DNA of 32,627 bases. It comes from Candidatus Scatousia excrementigallinarum. GTDB taxonomy: Bacteria > Cyanobacteriota > Vampirovibrionia > Gastranaerophilales > Gastranaerophilaceae. Shown piece by piece: positions 1 through 7,106 of the stretch. Numbering within the stretch: the stretch's first letter is position 1; each line of letters opens with the position of its first letter. Under the pieces are notes generated by a model, which was not told the origin of the DNA, did no database searches, and was given only the letters and a program-made list of their open reading frames with translations. A program made the translations under genes and the position numbers. Location of the stretch: NCBI GenBank assembly GCA_018711035.1, contig DVIU01000207.1, positions 1 to 32,627 on the forward strand, given 5' to 3'.

Positions 1-452
1 CCGTTCGTTACCCAGTTCTTCCAGTCTGAACCCCAGATTGATGTCGCTTTATCTATATACGCAGGGTTATCTTTTTCCTGATCTTCTACTTTCGCTACTC
101 CGTATTTCTCAAGAAATTCGCCCATTGTTGCACTGTTTAAGTAATTATTCGCATCCGTTTCACTCACCATTATCTGGCCGTCTGTATTTATTATTCCGTA
201 CTGGTTCTTCAAGCTCCCATACTCTGTCAAGCTCGTGCCGGTTAATTTCTGCAACGTCTTATTGCCATCTGCATCATATGTTGAAAACATCAATTCCGTC
301 TGATTTAATGCATCCAAATATGCCGAGCTTGCTTCACTCGTTTTGCTCGCCAAAGACATTTTCGCCGTTGTTATCGTTTGTGAACGTAGTTCATTATCCG
401 ACAACCGCGCCGTTATACTTAATAATCTCGCTTGTGATGCACTCAGGCCCAT
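1..452 (-). CDS. Start of a protein of unknown function, cut by the window edge
   Basis: The minus strand is open without a stop from an ATG at 452 to the window edge, giving 150 codons of a larger gene. An AAGGAG Shine-Dalgarno lies 5 nt before the ATG and fixes the start. The N-terminus (MGLSASQARLLSITARL, then a Ser/Ala/Thr-rich helix-prone stretch to about residue 50) has no obvious signal peptide. It resembles an N-terminal module I associate with large Gastranaerophilales proteins, and superficially the coiled N-terminus of flagellin/hook-associated proteins; neither link can be proven here. Codon use is unlike the neighbours: 9 of 16 Thr codons are ACG, and GCG and TCG are frequent, whereas dnaK prefers ACA/ACT. 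The open frame on the opposite strand is its shadow. Confidence 0.75.
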   Translation of the reverse strand, partial: MGLSASQARLLSITARLSDNELRSQTITTAKMSLASKTSEASSAYLDALNQTELMFSTYDADGNKTLQKLTGTSLTEYGSLKNQYGIINTDGQIMVSETDANNYLNSATMGEFLEKYGVAKVEDQEKDNPAYIDKATSIWGSDWKNWVTN

Positions 453-573
453 GATTACTCCTTGTCCTATAGTATTTTAATACGGCAATTTTATTAAAAA
501 TCTTTATTTTAGAGGCATTAGCGTCTTTACATTTAGTTACAATTATTTAAAATTTTTGTGTTAGCATAAAATT

Positions 574-1866
574 ATGATTGATAGATATTCACGTGAAGAA
601 ATGAAAAAAATTTGGGATTTACATACAAAGTTTGAGTACTACCTCAAAGTTGAAATTGCCGTATGTGAAGCTTATGCAAAAACAGGAAAATTCCCGAAAA
701 AAGATATTGACGAGTTAAAGAAAAGAGCATCTTTTACAATAGAAAGAATTGACGAAATTGAAGCAGAAGTACGACATGATGTAATTGCATTTTTAACCTG
801 CGTAAATGAAAGTCTTGGAGAGTTAGCAAAATATATGCATGTTGGTATGACAAGTTCTGATGTAATTGATACTGCATTTGCACTTCAGATTCAGGATAGC
901 GGAAAAATTATAATTAATGATCTGGAAGATACACTTAAATCATTAAAGGAACTTGCCAACAAACACAAAAATACTGTTTGCATAGGTCGTTCCCACGGCA
1001 TACATGCAGAGGTCATGACTTTTGGAGTAAAAATTTGCTCATGGATAGATATTCTGGAACGTCAGCTTGATAATTTCAAACACGCCCTTGAAGAAATACG
1101 CGTCGGACAGATTTCAGGGCCAGTGGGAACCTACAGTAACATTTCTCCGAAAATAGAAGAAATTACCTGCAAAAACCTCGGCCTCAAACCCGCAAGAATT
1201 TCAACCCAGATTATCTCAAGAGATTATCACGCATACTTTATGCAGTCACTTGCACTTATTGCAAGTGTGATTGAACAGTTTGCAACAGAAATTCGACATT
1301 TGCAAAGAACTGAAGTTCTGGAAGTTGAAGAAGGTTTCGGAGCAAAGCAAAAAGGGTCATCTGCAATGCCGCATAAGAAAAATCCGGTATTAAGCGAAAA
1401 TTTATGCGGACTGGCAAGAGTCGTCCGTGCAAACTCTTTAGCAGCTATGGAAAATATTCCGCTCTGGCACGAAAGAGATATATCCCACAGTTCTGCCGAG
1501 AGAATAATATTCCCCGACAGCCTTATTCTGGTAGATTTTATGCTTTACAGATTTAACAGTGTAATTAAAAATCTTGTTGTACATGAGAAAAATATGCTTA
1601 AAAATACAGAAAAATTCGGCGGGATAGTTTTCTCACAAAAAGTTTTGCTTGAACTCGTTGAAAAAGGTTTGACCAGAGAAGAAGCCTACCGTATTGTACA
1701 AAGAAATGCCCTTGATGCATTTGAAAATGACGGTGATTTTAAAGCTAACCTGCTAAAAGATACCGATGTAGCCGCTCATTTAACAAATGATGAAATTGAA
1801 AAAATATTTGATAAAAATGCATTTTTGGAAAATATAAACACTATTTACAAGCGCATCCTGCGTTAA
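574..1866 (+). CDS. purB: Adenylosuccinate lyase
   Basis: Cytosolic enzyme of purine synthesis. It splits SAICAR to AICAR plus fumarate, and adenylosuccinate to AMP plus fumarate. The 430-residue length is normal for the short clade. The fumarase/aspartase superfamily signature is at residues 262-271 (SSAMPHKKNP), on the flexible loop carrying the catalytic Ser. RSHGIHAE (139-146) contains the catalytic His141, and VGMTSSDVIDT (90-100) is the substrate-binding TSSD motif. No Shine-Dalgarno precedes the ATG; an AT-rich CATAAA box lies directly upstream, so a very short leader is possible. The 3' end overlaps the convergent glycosyltransferase gene by 26 bp. The adenine deaminase at 29193 is the only other purine gene in the window. 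Confidence 0.97.
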   Translation: MIDRYSREEMKKIWDLHTKFEYYLKVEIAVCEAYAKTGKFPKKDIDELKKRASFTIERIDEIEAEVRHDVIAFLTCVNESLGELAKYMHVGMTSSDVIDTAFALQIQDSGKIIINDLEDTLKSLKELANKHKNTVCIGRSHGIHAEVMTFGVKICSWIDILERQLDNFKHALEEIRVGQISGPVGTYSNISPKIEEITCKNLGLKPARISTQIISRDYHAYFMQSLALIASVIEQFATEIRHLQRTEVLEVEEGFGAKQKGSSAMPHKKNPVLSENLCGLARVVRANSLAAMENIPLWHERDISHSSAERIIFPDSLILVDFMLYRFNSVIKNLVVHEKNMLKNTEKFGGIVFSQKVLLELVEKGLTREEAYRIVQRNALDAFENDGDFKANLLKDTDVAAHLTNDEIEKIFDKNAFLENINTIYKRILR

Positions 1867-2893
1867 AATTATCAAGCACGTGCATAGCTTTTTCTATAAC
1901 AACATCGGCAGAAGGATATTTTGTACATTCGTTATGACCTTTTTCTTTAGGGCAAACCCGTTTATTGCATGGTCTGCATGGCAAATCACCGCTTAATGCA
2001 AAATACTTATTATCATCTCCAAAACAACCGAAAAGACGGATATCAGTACAACAGAACACCTCAATTAATGCAGGCTCGGAAGCTGCCCACGCGAGGTGTG
2101 CACTACCTGAATCAGGAGCTATAACCAGATTAACACGAGAGAAAAGTTCCATTAAATCATTTAAATTAGTTTTCCCCGCAAGGTTGATATACTTATCGCC
2201 TCCGATAGAAGAAATAAGCTTTTTATCCTGCTCCATTCCGGTAAAAATCAGCGTACACCTGTCCTTTAAAGCGTCAACGACCTTAATCCAGTTTTCTACA
2301 GCCCAGTGTTTAGGCTCCCAAGTTGTAGCCGGAGCAATTACAACAAGCGGTTTTGATAAATCTGCATCCTCGAGCAATCTGTCAACCCTCTGCTTTGTAA
2401 TTTCTGACTGTTCAGGCAACGACATTTTTATATTATTAATATCAAACCCGAGATATTTAGCATAATCAAGGTTCCACATAACCATGTGTAAACCATCAGG
2501 AGCCGGAGGTAAAACCTCATTAGCCCCAAGAGAAGCAAATTCTGAAGAATATTTCGAAATTATTCTTCTTTTTGCGCCGCAAAAACGCATAAAAGGCAAA
2601 CTCTTAATTCTTCTCTGACAGTCAAATGCTATATCATAATTTTCTTTTCTTAAATCAAAGATAAGTTTAACCATTTTAAAAAAGTATTTAAGATTAAATT
2701 TATTTTTACGCCAGGTATAAAGAGGAGCAAAAAAAACTTTGTCAGCACAAGAATTTCCCTGCACAATATCAATGCCTTTTTCAGTGGTAACCCAGTGAAC
2801 TTCGTATCCGTTTGCTTTCAAATTATTAGCAAGCGGAACGGTAAAAATCACATCCCCAAGCGATGATAATTTAATTAATAATACTTTTTTCAT
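1841..2893 (-). CDS. Glycosyltransferase family 9 (heptosyltransferase-like)
   Basis: A 350-residue GT-B enzyme of the ADP-heptose:LPS heptosyltransferase type, expected to work at the inner face of the membrane on a lipopolysaccharide-like core. The N-terminal Rossmann half opens with LIKLSSLGDVIFTVPLA (residues 6-22), the GT9 acceptor-site signature. The C-terminal half has the nucleotide-sugar site (VVIAPATTWEPKHW near 184-197, and APDSGSAHLAWA). It ends in a Cys-rich stretch (CRPC...C...C) often seen in this family. It lies 24 bp downstream of prepilin 1 on the same strand and may be co-transcribed with it. Which sugar and acceptor are used cannot be told from sequence. A convergent overlap with purB is present at the 3' end. 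Confidence 0.9.
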   Translation of the reverse strand: MKKVLLIKLSSLGDVIFTVPLANNLKANGYEVHWVTTEKGIDIVQGNSCADKVFFAPLYTWRKNKFNLKYFFKMVKLIFDLRKENYDIAFDCQRRIKSLPFMRFCGAKRRIISKYSSEFASLGANEVLPPAPDGLHMVMWNLDYAKYLGFDINNIKMSLPEQSEITKQRVDRLLEDADLSKPLVVIAPATTWEPKHWAVENWIKVVDALKDRCTLIFTGMEQDKKLISSIGGDKYINLAGKTNLNDLMELFSRVNLVIAPDSGSAHLAWAASEPALIEVFCCTDIRLFGCFGDDNKYFALSGDLPCRPCNKRVCPKEKGHNECTKYPSADVVIEKAMHVLDNFNAGCACK

Positions 2894-2917
2894 AAAATAA
2901 TAATACTATAAAAATCA

Positions 2918-3695
2918 TCACTTTAAAAGCATATCAGAAGAACAGCCTATTCCGGAAATAGGTGAACCGTGGTGCATACCATTGAGTGAAGACGCATATA
3001 CCTCTTTTTCTGAAGTACAGCTATCCTTAAAATACTGAGGTCTGTATCCGCAATTTGCCCCAACTGGACATGCTCCGGGCGGAGTTATTACCAGAGCAAA
3101 AAAGTCTCTGCCTAAAATATTCGGTGGAGATTGTATACCATTTACATCTACAAATATATAAATTACAAACATATCATAAAAACTATTTGCTCTAAAATAT
3201 ACAGTTGCACCTTCTAATGAATACCAAACAGTATTAAGACCGTTATCACTATCTATATACCCTCCAAATGAATATGGATTCATACCGGTGCCATATAAAG
3301 TTTTATAAGATTCAATATTACCTCCGCCATAAGAGCAATCCTGTCCTTCAGGACAGATATTTTCATAAGTTCCAATTCTGACTCCCAATTTTTTCTTAAT
3401 CAATTCTAGAATTTTATACTCTTCCTCAAGCGAAGAAAACATCTCATCTGTATCAGAAACAGCTAAATCATTTTTTACAAAAAGATATGCGTTACTTATT
3501 TTAGAATAAAGACTTTTCCATTTATTTCTGCATACTAAATCCTGATATTTACCAACAAGTACAGGCATTGTTATTGCCGCAACTATACCAATAATCCCAA
3601 GAGTAATAAGAACTTCTGATAATGTAAACCCTTTTCCCGAGAAGGTTCTACACTGCCCCCCCCCCCGAAATCCGCTCTATTTCTGCATTCTTCAT
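2918..3695 (-). CDS. Prepilin 1, frame interrupted at a G11 tract (candidate phase-variable gene)
   Basis: Type IV pilin-like protein. The true start is the ATG at 3695, 7 nt after a GGAGG. From it the leader reads MKNAEIERISGGG, then with 11 G the frame runs AV-stop. With 10 G it would continue QCRTFSGKG|FTLSEVLITLGIIG into the pilin, giving 258 residues with a 22-residue leader cut by prepilin peptidase between G22 and F23. The hydrophobic N-terminal helix (about 23-45) anchors or polymerises the pilin. The variable domain has several Cys and the motif VDVNG...PN..G.DFF, shared with prepilins 3 and 4. As written the gene is OFF by one extra base (778 nt). It has its own promoter (3717-3745). 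No ATG lies between the tract and the pilin helix, so no easy internal restart exists. Confidence 0.9.
3656..3666 (-). repeat. G11 homopolymer in prepilin 1 leader
   Basis: Eleven C on the plus strand, read as G11 in the gene. It encodes Ser-Gly-Gly-Gly of the leader, 9 codons after the ATG. It sits in GGATTTC-G11-CA, the same flanks as the tract of prepilin 2. Runs this long are typical substrates for slipped-strand mispairing. Confidence 0.95.
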
Positions 3696-3716
3696 AATTT
3701 ATCCCTCCATATATAA

Positions 3717-3745
3717 AGAATACACTATTTTAGATAATTTTTCAA
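3717..3745 (-). promoter_or_regulatory. Promoter of prepilin 1
   Basis: TTGAAA (3740-3745) and TATTCT (3717-3722) on the minus strand, separated by 17 bp, good matches to sigma-70 boxes. Transcription would start near 3709, leaving a 5' leader of about 14 nt containing the GGAGG. Confidence 0.6.
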
Positions 3746-3783
3746 CCGGATTTAAATGAAATTATTAATTTTTTGTTTATTTT

Positions 3784-3813
3784 TTAAGGATTTCTTGAAA
3801 TCAGTGTTATAAA
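3784..3813 (+). promoter_or_regulatory. Possible extended -10 promoter of dnaK
   Basis: TGTTATAAA (3805-3813) is an extended -10 with a weak -35 (TTAAGG, 3784-3789). No CIRCE inverted repeat (TTAGCACTC-N9-GAGTGCTAA) is visible, so HrcA control is not indicated. AAAGGAGA at 3846-3853 is the ribosome binding site. Confidence 0.4.
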
Positions 3814-3862
3814 TAAAAATATAGAAATAAACAAATTATTTAAGTAAAGGAGACAATAAATT

Positions 3863-5707
3863 ATGGCAAAAACAATAGGTATTGACTTAGGTACAACAAA
3901 CTCCGTTGTAGCAGTCATGGAAGGCGGTAAGCCTACAGTTATTGCCAACGCTGAAGGTTCCAGAACAACCCCTTCAATCGTAGGCTTTTCTAAAACAGGT
4001 GAAAGATTAGTTGGTCAACTGGCTAAACGTCAGGCAATTTTAAACCCTGATAAAACTATCGCTTCTATCAAAAGACATATGGGCGAAGATTATAAAGTAA
4101 ATATTGACGGTAAAGATTATACTCCGCAAGAAATTTCAGCAATGATTTTAAGAAAATTAGCTGATGACGCAAGTTCTTATCTTGGAGAAAAAGTTACATC
4201 AGCAGTTATTACCGTTCCTGCTTACTTTAATGACGCTCAAAGACAGGCTACTAAAGACGCCGGTAAAATTGCAGGTTTAGATGTTCTTCGTATCGTTAAC
4301 GAACCAACAGCAGCAGCTCTTGCTTACGGTCTTGAAAAAGATAAACCTGAAAAAGTTCTTGTATTCGACTTAGGCGGCGGTACTTTCGATGTATCTATCC
4401 TCGAAATAGGCGACGGCGTTCACGAAGTTCTTTCAACATCAGGTGATACTCACTTAGGTGGTGATGACTTTGACCAAAAAATTATGGACTGGATGTGCGA
4501 TGAATTTAAAAAACAAGAAGGAATTGACCTCCGTAATGACAAACAGGCTATGCAGCGTGTTAAAGAAGCTGCTGAAAAAGCTAAATGCGAATTGTCATCT
4601 GTTATGGAAACTAACATTAACCTTCCGTTCATCACAGCAGACGCTAACGGCCCAAAACACTTAGACCTGAATTTAACAAGAGCTAAATTTGAAGATTTGA
4701 GCCGTGACCTGTTAAACAGATGTAAAACTCCGGTTGAAACTGCATTGAAAGATGCCGGTGTAACAAAAGCTGATATTAATGAAGTTGTATTAGTCGGCGG
4801 TTCTTCAAGAATTCCTGCTGTTCAACAGTTAGTAAAAGAATACACAGGTAAAGAACCTAACCAATCAGTAAACCCTGATGAAGTAGTTGCAGTTGGTGCA
4901 GCAGTTCAGGCAGGTGTACTTGCAGGTGAAGTTAAAGATATCGTATTGTTAGACGTAACCCCTCTTACACTTGGTATCGAAACATTAGGCGGAGTTATGA
5001 CTCCGTTAGTTCCTAGAAACACTACAATACCGGTTTCTAAATCACAGGTATTCTCAACTGCCGAAAATAACCAGACTGCCGTTGACATTCACGTTCTTCA
5101 AGGTGAAAGACCAATGGCTAAAGATAACAAATCTTTAGGTATGTTCAGACTTGACGGTATTCCGCCGGCAATGAGAGGGCTGCCGCAAATCGAAGTAACA
5201 TTCGATATCGACGCTAACGGTATCGTTAACGTATCTGCTAAAGATAAAGCTACTAATAAAGAACAAAAAATTACAATCACAAATTCATCTAACCTTTCAG
5301 AAGCAGATATTGACAAAATGGTTAAAGAAGCCGAAGCTAACGCTGCTGAAGATAAAAAGAAAAAAGAAGAAGCAGAAATCAAGAATAATGCAACAAGCTT
5401 AATCGGCTCGGCTGACAGAATCGTAAAAGATTTTGAAGGCAAAATTGATGCGGCTGACAAATCAAAACTTGATGAACAAAAAGCAGCACTTCAAAAAGCA
5501 TTGGATGAAAACAAGTCAACAGATGAATTGAAAAAATTATCTGAAGAATTGCAACAAACAATGTTCAGCATTTCACAAAAAGCATACGAAGCAGTTCAAA
5601 AAGAAGAACAGGCAAACCAGGGAACAGCTTCCAGCGACAGTGCAGCTTCTGAAGATAAAAAAGGCGGAGATGATGACGTAATCGACGCTGAATATACTAA
5701 AGAATAA
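3863..5707 (+). CDS. dnaK: Chaperone DnaK (Hsp70)
   Basis: ATP-dependent Hsp70 chaperone of the cytosol, 614 residues. IDLGTTNS at 7-14 is the phosphate-binding signature. [10 protein letters not shown] and [11 protein letters not shown] are the other two Hsp70 signatures, followed by the substrate-binding domain and a Lys/Glu-rich lid ending in [12 protein letters not shown]. Around residues 70-95 ([24 protein letters not shown]) the protein lacks the roughly 24-residue insertion of Gram-negative DnaK and looks like Bacillus-type DnaK. grpE and dnaJ are not adjacent; it stands alone between two prepilins, with its own ribosome binding site and a strong terminator. Codon choice is restricted, as expected for a highly expressed gene. 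Confidence 0.98.
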   Translation: MAKTIGIDLGTTNSVVAVMEGGKPTVIANAEGSRTTPSIVGFSKTGERLVGQLAKRQAILNPDKTIASIKRHMGEDYKVNIDGKDYTPQEISAMILRKLADDASSYLGEKVTSAVITVPAYFNDAQRQATKDAGKIAGLDVLRIVNEPTAAALAYGLEKDKPEKVLVFDLGGGTFDVSILEIGDGVHEVLSTSGDTHLGGDDFDQKIMDWMCDEFKKQEGIDLRNDKQAMQRVKEAAEKAKCELSSVMETNINLPFITADANGPKHLDLNLTRAKFEDLSRDLLNRCKTPVETALKDAGVTKADINEVVLVGGSSRIPAVQQLVKEYTGKEPNQSVNPDEVVAVGAAVQAGVLAGEVKDIVLLDVTPLTLGIETLGGVMTPLVPRNTTIPVSKSQVFSTAENNQTAVDIHVLQGERPMAKDNKSLGMFRLDGIPPAMRGLPQIEVTFDIDANGIVNVSAKDKATNKEQKITITNSSNLSEADIDKMVKEAEANAAEDKKKKEEAEIKNNATSLIGSADRIVKDFEGKIDAADKSKLDEQKAALQKALDENKSTDELKKLSEELQQTMFSISQKAYEAVQKEEQANQGTASSDSAASEDKKGGDDDVIDAEYTKE

Positions 5708-5726
5708 AATCAAAATAACTATATAG

Positions 5727-5764
5727 AAAAATAGGGCTTTTGTTTCGAAAGTCCTATTTTTTTT
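5727..5764. terminator. Bidirectional terminator between dnaK and prepilin 5
   Basis: AATAGGGCTTT (5730-5740) pairs with AAAGTCCTATT (5748-5758) over 11 bp with one G-U pair and a 7-nt loop, flanked by A-run and T-run. It can end dnaK on the plus strand and prepilin 5 on the minus strand. Confidence 0.85.
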
Positions 5765-6389
5765 ACCATGGATAATCATCTTTGATTTCCCAACCGTCAT
5801 ATTCTATCAATTTAGCACACAGACCACCTTGTCTTTTCCCTTTTGCGCATAAATGTCCTGCCGAATTTCTAATAAAAAATTCTTCTCTTGTCCCTTTCCA
5901 TCCGATACTATACGGTTCAAAGCCCTTTCTGCTTGTAAACTGAAAAATAAATCTATCACGCGAATTATACTCTTCTACTTCTTTTTGACAATCCGAATAT
6001 TTTACACAAAAGAAATATAGACTATTATAATTAGAAAATCCTGAGCCATTTGGGAGTGCGACAATTGCATATTTACCTTTAGCTATTGTTTCTGTTGTTT
6101 TAATATAAGGCAGTAAATATTTTTGTAGCCATAACAATTGTTTTTCACCATCACCCTTAAGAGAGCCGCTCTCTCCAAAGTTATTTGACTCCCAGTTATT
6201 CCAATCACCATATTCCAATTTTGCTCTCTGAAAGGCCTGAGCCATTATTGAATTAAATGCTTTTAAACGTGTTGCTGTTACGTTTTTTAGGTGCTTCTCA
6301 ACTAAAACCGGTAATGTCAAAGCAGCAACAGTTCCTATTATTCCTAAAGTGATTAATACTTCAGCTAAAGTAAATCCTCGTTTATTCAT
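5763..6389 (-). CDS. Prepilin 5 (no G tract)
   Basis: Type IV pilin-like protein of 208 residues. The start is the ATG at 6389, 5 nt after AGGAGG, giving a short leader MNKRG cut before F6. The hydrophobic helix FTLAEVLITLGIIGTVAALTLPVLVEKH follows the canonical pattern with Glu at mature position 5. The C-terminal part (FEPYSIGW..., two Cys, then YDGWEIKDDYPW) is the same subtype as prepilin 2. Unlike prepilins 1-4 it has no homopolymer and an intact frame, so it is readable as written. The promoter is a near-consensus pair with a perfect 24-bp palindrome at the transcription start. A divergent XRE regulator lies 100 bp upstream, which suggests regulation at transcription instead of by a leader tract. 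Confidence 0.92.
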   Translation of the reverse strand: MNKRGFTLAEVLITLGIIGTVAALTLPVLVEKHLKNVTATRLKAFNSIMAQAFQRAKLEYGDWNNWESNNFGESGSLKGDGEKQLLWLQKYLLPYIKTTETIAKGKYAIVALPNGSGFSNYNSLYFFCVKYSDCQKEVEEYNSRDRFIFQFTSRKGFEPYSIGWKGTREEFFIRNSAGHLCAKGKRQGGLCAKLIEYDGWEIKDDYPW

Positions 6390-6414
6390 AAAGCCTCCTA
6401 GCAATATATTACTT

Positions 6415-6438
6415 TTAATATCAATATATTGATATTAA
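6415..6438. promoter_or_regulatory. Perfect 24-bp palindrome, likely operator of prepilin 5
   Basis: The half-site TTAATATCAATA is followed by its exact reverse complement. It covers the predicted start site (+1 to about +22) of prepilin 5, where a bound repressor would block transcription. The adjacent XRE protein is the obvious candidate binder; this is inference. Confidence 0.65.
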
Positions 6439-6443
6439 GTATT

Positions 6444-6472
6444 AATATATTCCCTTATGTTTAAAATGTCAA
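6444..6472 (-). promoter_or_regulatory. Promoter of prepilin 5
   Basis: On the minus strand TTGACA (6467-6472), 17-bp spacer, TATATT (6444-6449). Ten of twelve or better matches to the sigma-70 consensus. Start predicted near 6437, at the edge of the palindrome. Confidence 0.75.
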
Positions 6473-6476
6473 GGGA
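6451..6476. promoter_or_regulatory. Inverted repeat in the divergent promoter region
   Basis: TCCCTT (6451-6456) and AAGGGA (6471-6476) form 6-bp arms 14 bp apart. The repeat spans the -35 of prepilin 5 and the upstream region of the XRE gene, so one protein bound here could affect both directions. Short arms leave chance possible. Confidence 0.35.
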
Positions 6477-6477
6477 T

Positions 6478-6483
6478 TATAAT
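6478..6483 (+). promoter_or_regulatory. -10 box of the XRE gene, leaderless configuration
   Basis: A perfect TATAAT ends 6 nt before the ATG at 6490, so transcription should begin at or next to the start codon. No Shine-Dalgarno is present. The -35 region is weak (TTATGT, 6455-6460). Confidence 0.55.
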
Positions 6484-6489
6484 TTTTAA

Positions 6490-6711
6490 ATGAGAGATAA
6501 ATTAAAATATAAATTAGGACGTAACATAAAAGCTGAGAGAATAAGAAGAGATTTAACTCAGGAAGAATTCGCAGAAAATATTGATATGAGTTTAAGCCAT
6601 GTTAGTAAAATTGAGCAGGGCATAACTTCACCAACTGCAATTGCTCTTTTTAAAATGGCAAAAATATTATGCATACCAATGGAAAAATTTTTTGAAGGAA
6701 TTGAAATTTAA
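6490..6711 (+). CDS. Small XRE-family HTH regulator
   Basis: A 73-residue single-domain DNA-binding protein of the Cro/C1 type. Helices run from about residue 9 to 66: IKAERIRRDLTQEEFAENIDM (helix 1 and 2) then SLSHVSKIEQGITSP, where the recognition helix reads LSHVSKIEQG, typical for this family. No ligand or protease domain follows. It is transcribed away from prepilin 5, with a palindrome and a second inverted repeat between them, so control of prepilin 5 and of itself is the natural inference. The start is supported by the TATAAT 6 nt upstream and absence of a better ATG. Confidence 0.88.
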   Translation: MRDKLKYKLGRNIKAERIRRDLTQEEFAENIDMSLSHVSKIEQGITSPTAIALFKMAKILCIPMEKFFEGIEI

Positions 6712-6712
6712 G

Positions 6713-7051
6713 TCAACCCTGAATATTAAATTTTTGTTTTGCTTTTTCGAGTTTTACAAGTTTTGAAAACTCTTTTTCTGCGGGAGTCTTTATTCTGAAC
6801 ATATCCAATAGCATTATCTTAAAAATTCTCAATCCGGTCTTTGAAAATAAAGGAATTCTATCAACTTTTGGGCCCTTAGCTTGCATTGAAAGCTCAAAAT
6901 TATCTTTGGCAAGTTCTGCGTAAGCTTTTTTTGCATTTTTGTAATCTTTATAATTTCCGAGAACCGATGAGAATACTATATCAGATTTTAATTGAGTAAG
7001 TTTACGGGAAATTTGTGCTGTTTCAGAAATAACCTTTTGAACTTTTGCCAT
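6713..7051 (-). CDS. Small protein of unknown function (112 aa)
   Basis: I do not recognise a family. The protein is Lys-rich (about one residue in five), mostly helix-prone, without signal peptide or clear membrane segment. A moderately hydrophobic stretch TGLRIFKIMLLDMF sits around residues 71-84. A GGAAG ribosome binding site precedes the ATG. It abuts the XRE gene tail to tail (1 bp apart) and is separated from the upstream gatA by a terminator, so it is probably its own unit. In size and composition it recalls the 143-residue gene at 9485-9916, which likewise follows a prepilin/gatA boundary, but I cannot align them convincingly. Confidence 0.75.
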   Translation of the reverse strand: MAKVQKVISETAQISRKLTQLKSDIVFSSVLGNYKDYKNAKKAYAELAKDNFELSMQAKGPKVDRIPLFSKTGLRIFKIMLLDMFRIKTPAEKEFSKLVKLEKAKQKFNIQG

Positions 7052-7071
7052 TTTAACTTCCTTTCATAATT

Positions 7072-7099
7072 AAAAAAGGCGGACTTAATATGCCCGCCT
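7072..7099 (-). terminator. Terminator of gatA
   Basis: On the minus strand AGGCGG and CCGCCT form a 6-bp GC stem with an 11-12 nt loop, followed by TTTTTT. It sits directly after the gatA stop. Confidence 0.8.
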
Positions 7100-7106
7100 G
7101 AACAAC

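Noticed and set aside
38-454. Plus-strand open frame at the window start
   Set aside because: It mirrors the minus-strand gene, which has a ribosome binding site and a protein-like sequence; the plus-strand product is Ser/Leu/His-rich antisense noise.
2918-3695. Treating prepilins 1-4 as decaying pseudogenes
   Set aside because: Apart from the tract each frame is intact, with good promoters and ribosome binding sites, and all four differ from the open state by the same single base.
3700-3862. CIRCE element for HrcA upstream of dnaK
   Set aside because: No TTAGCACTC...GAGTGCTAA or close variant is present in the 160 bp before the gene.
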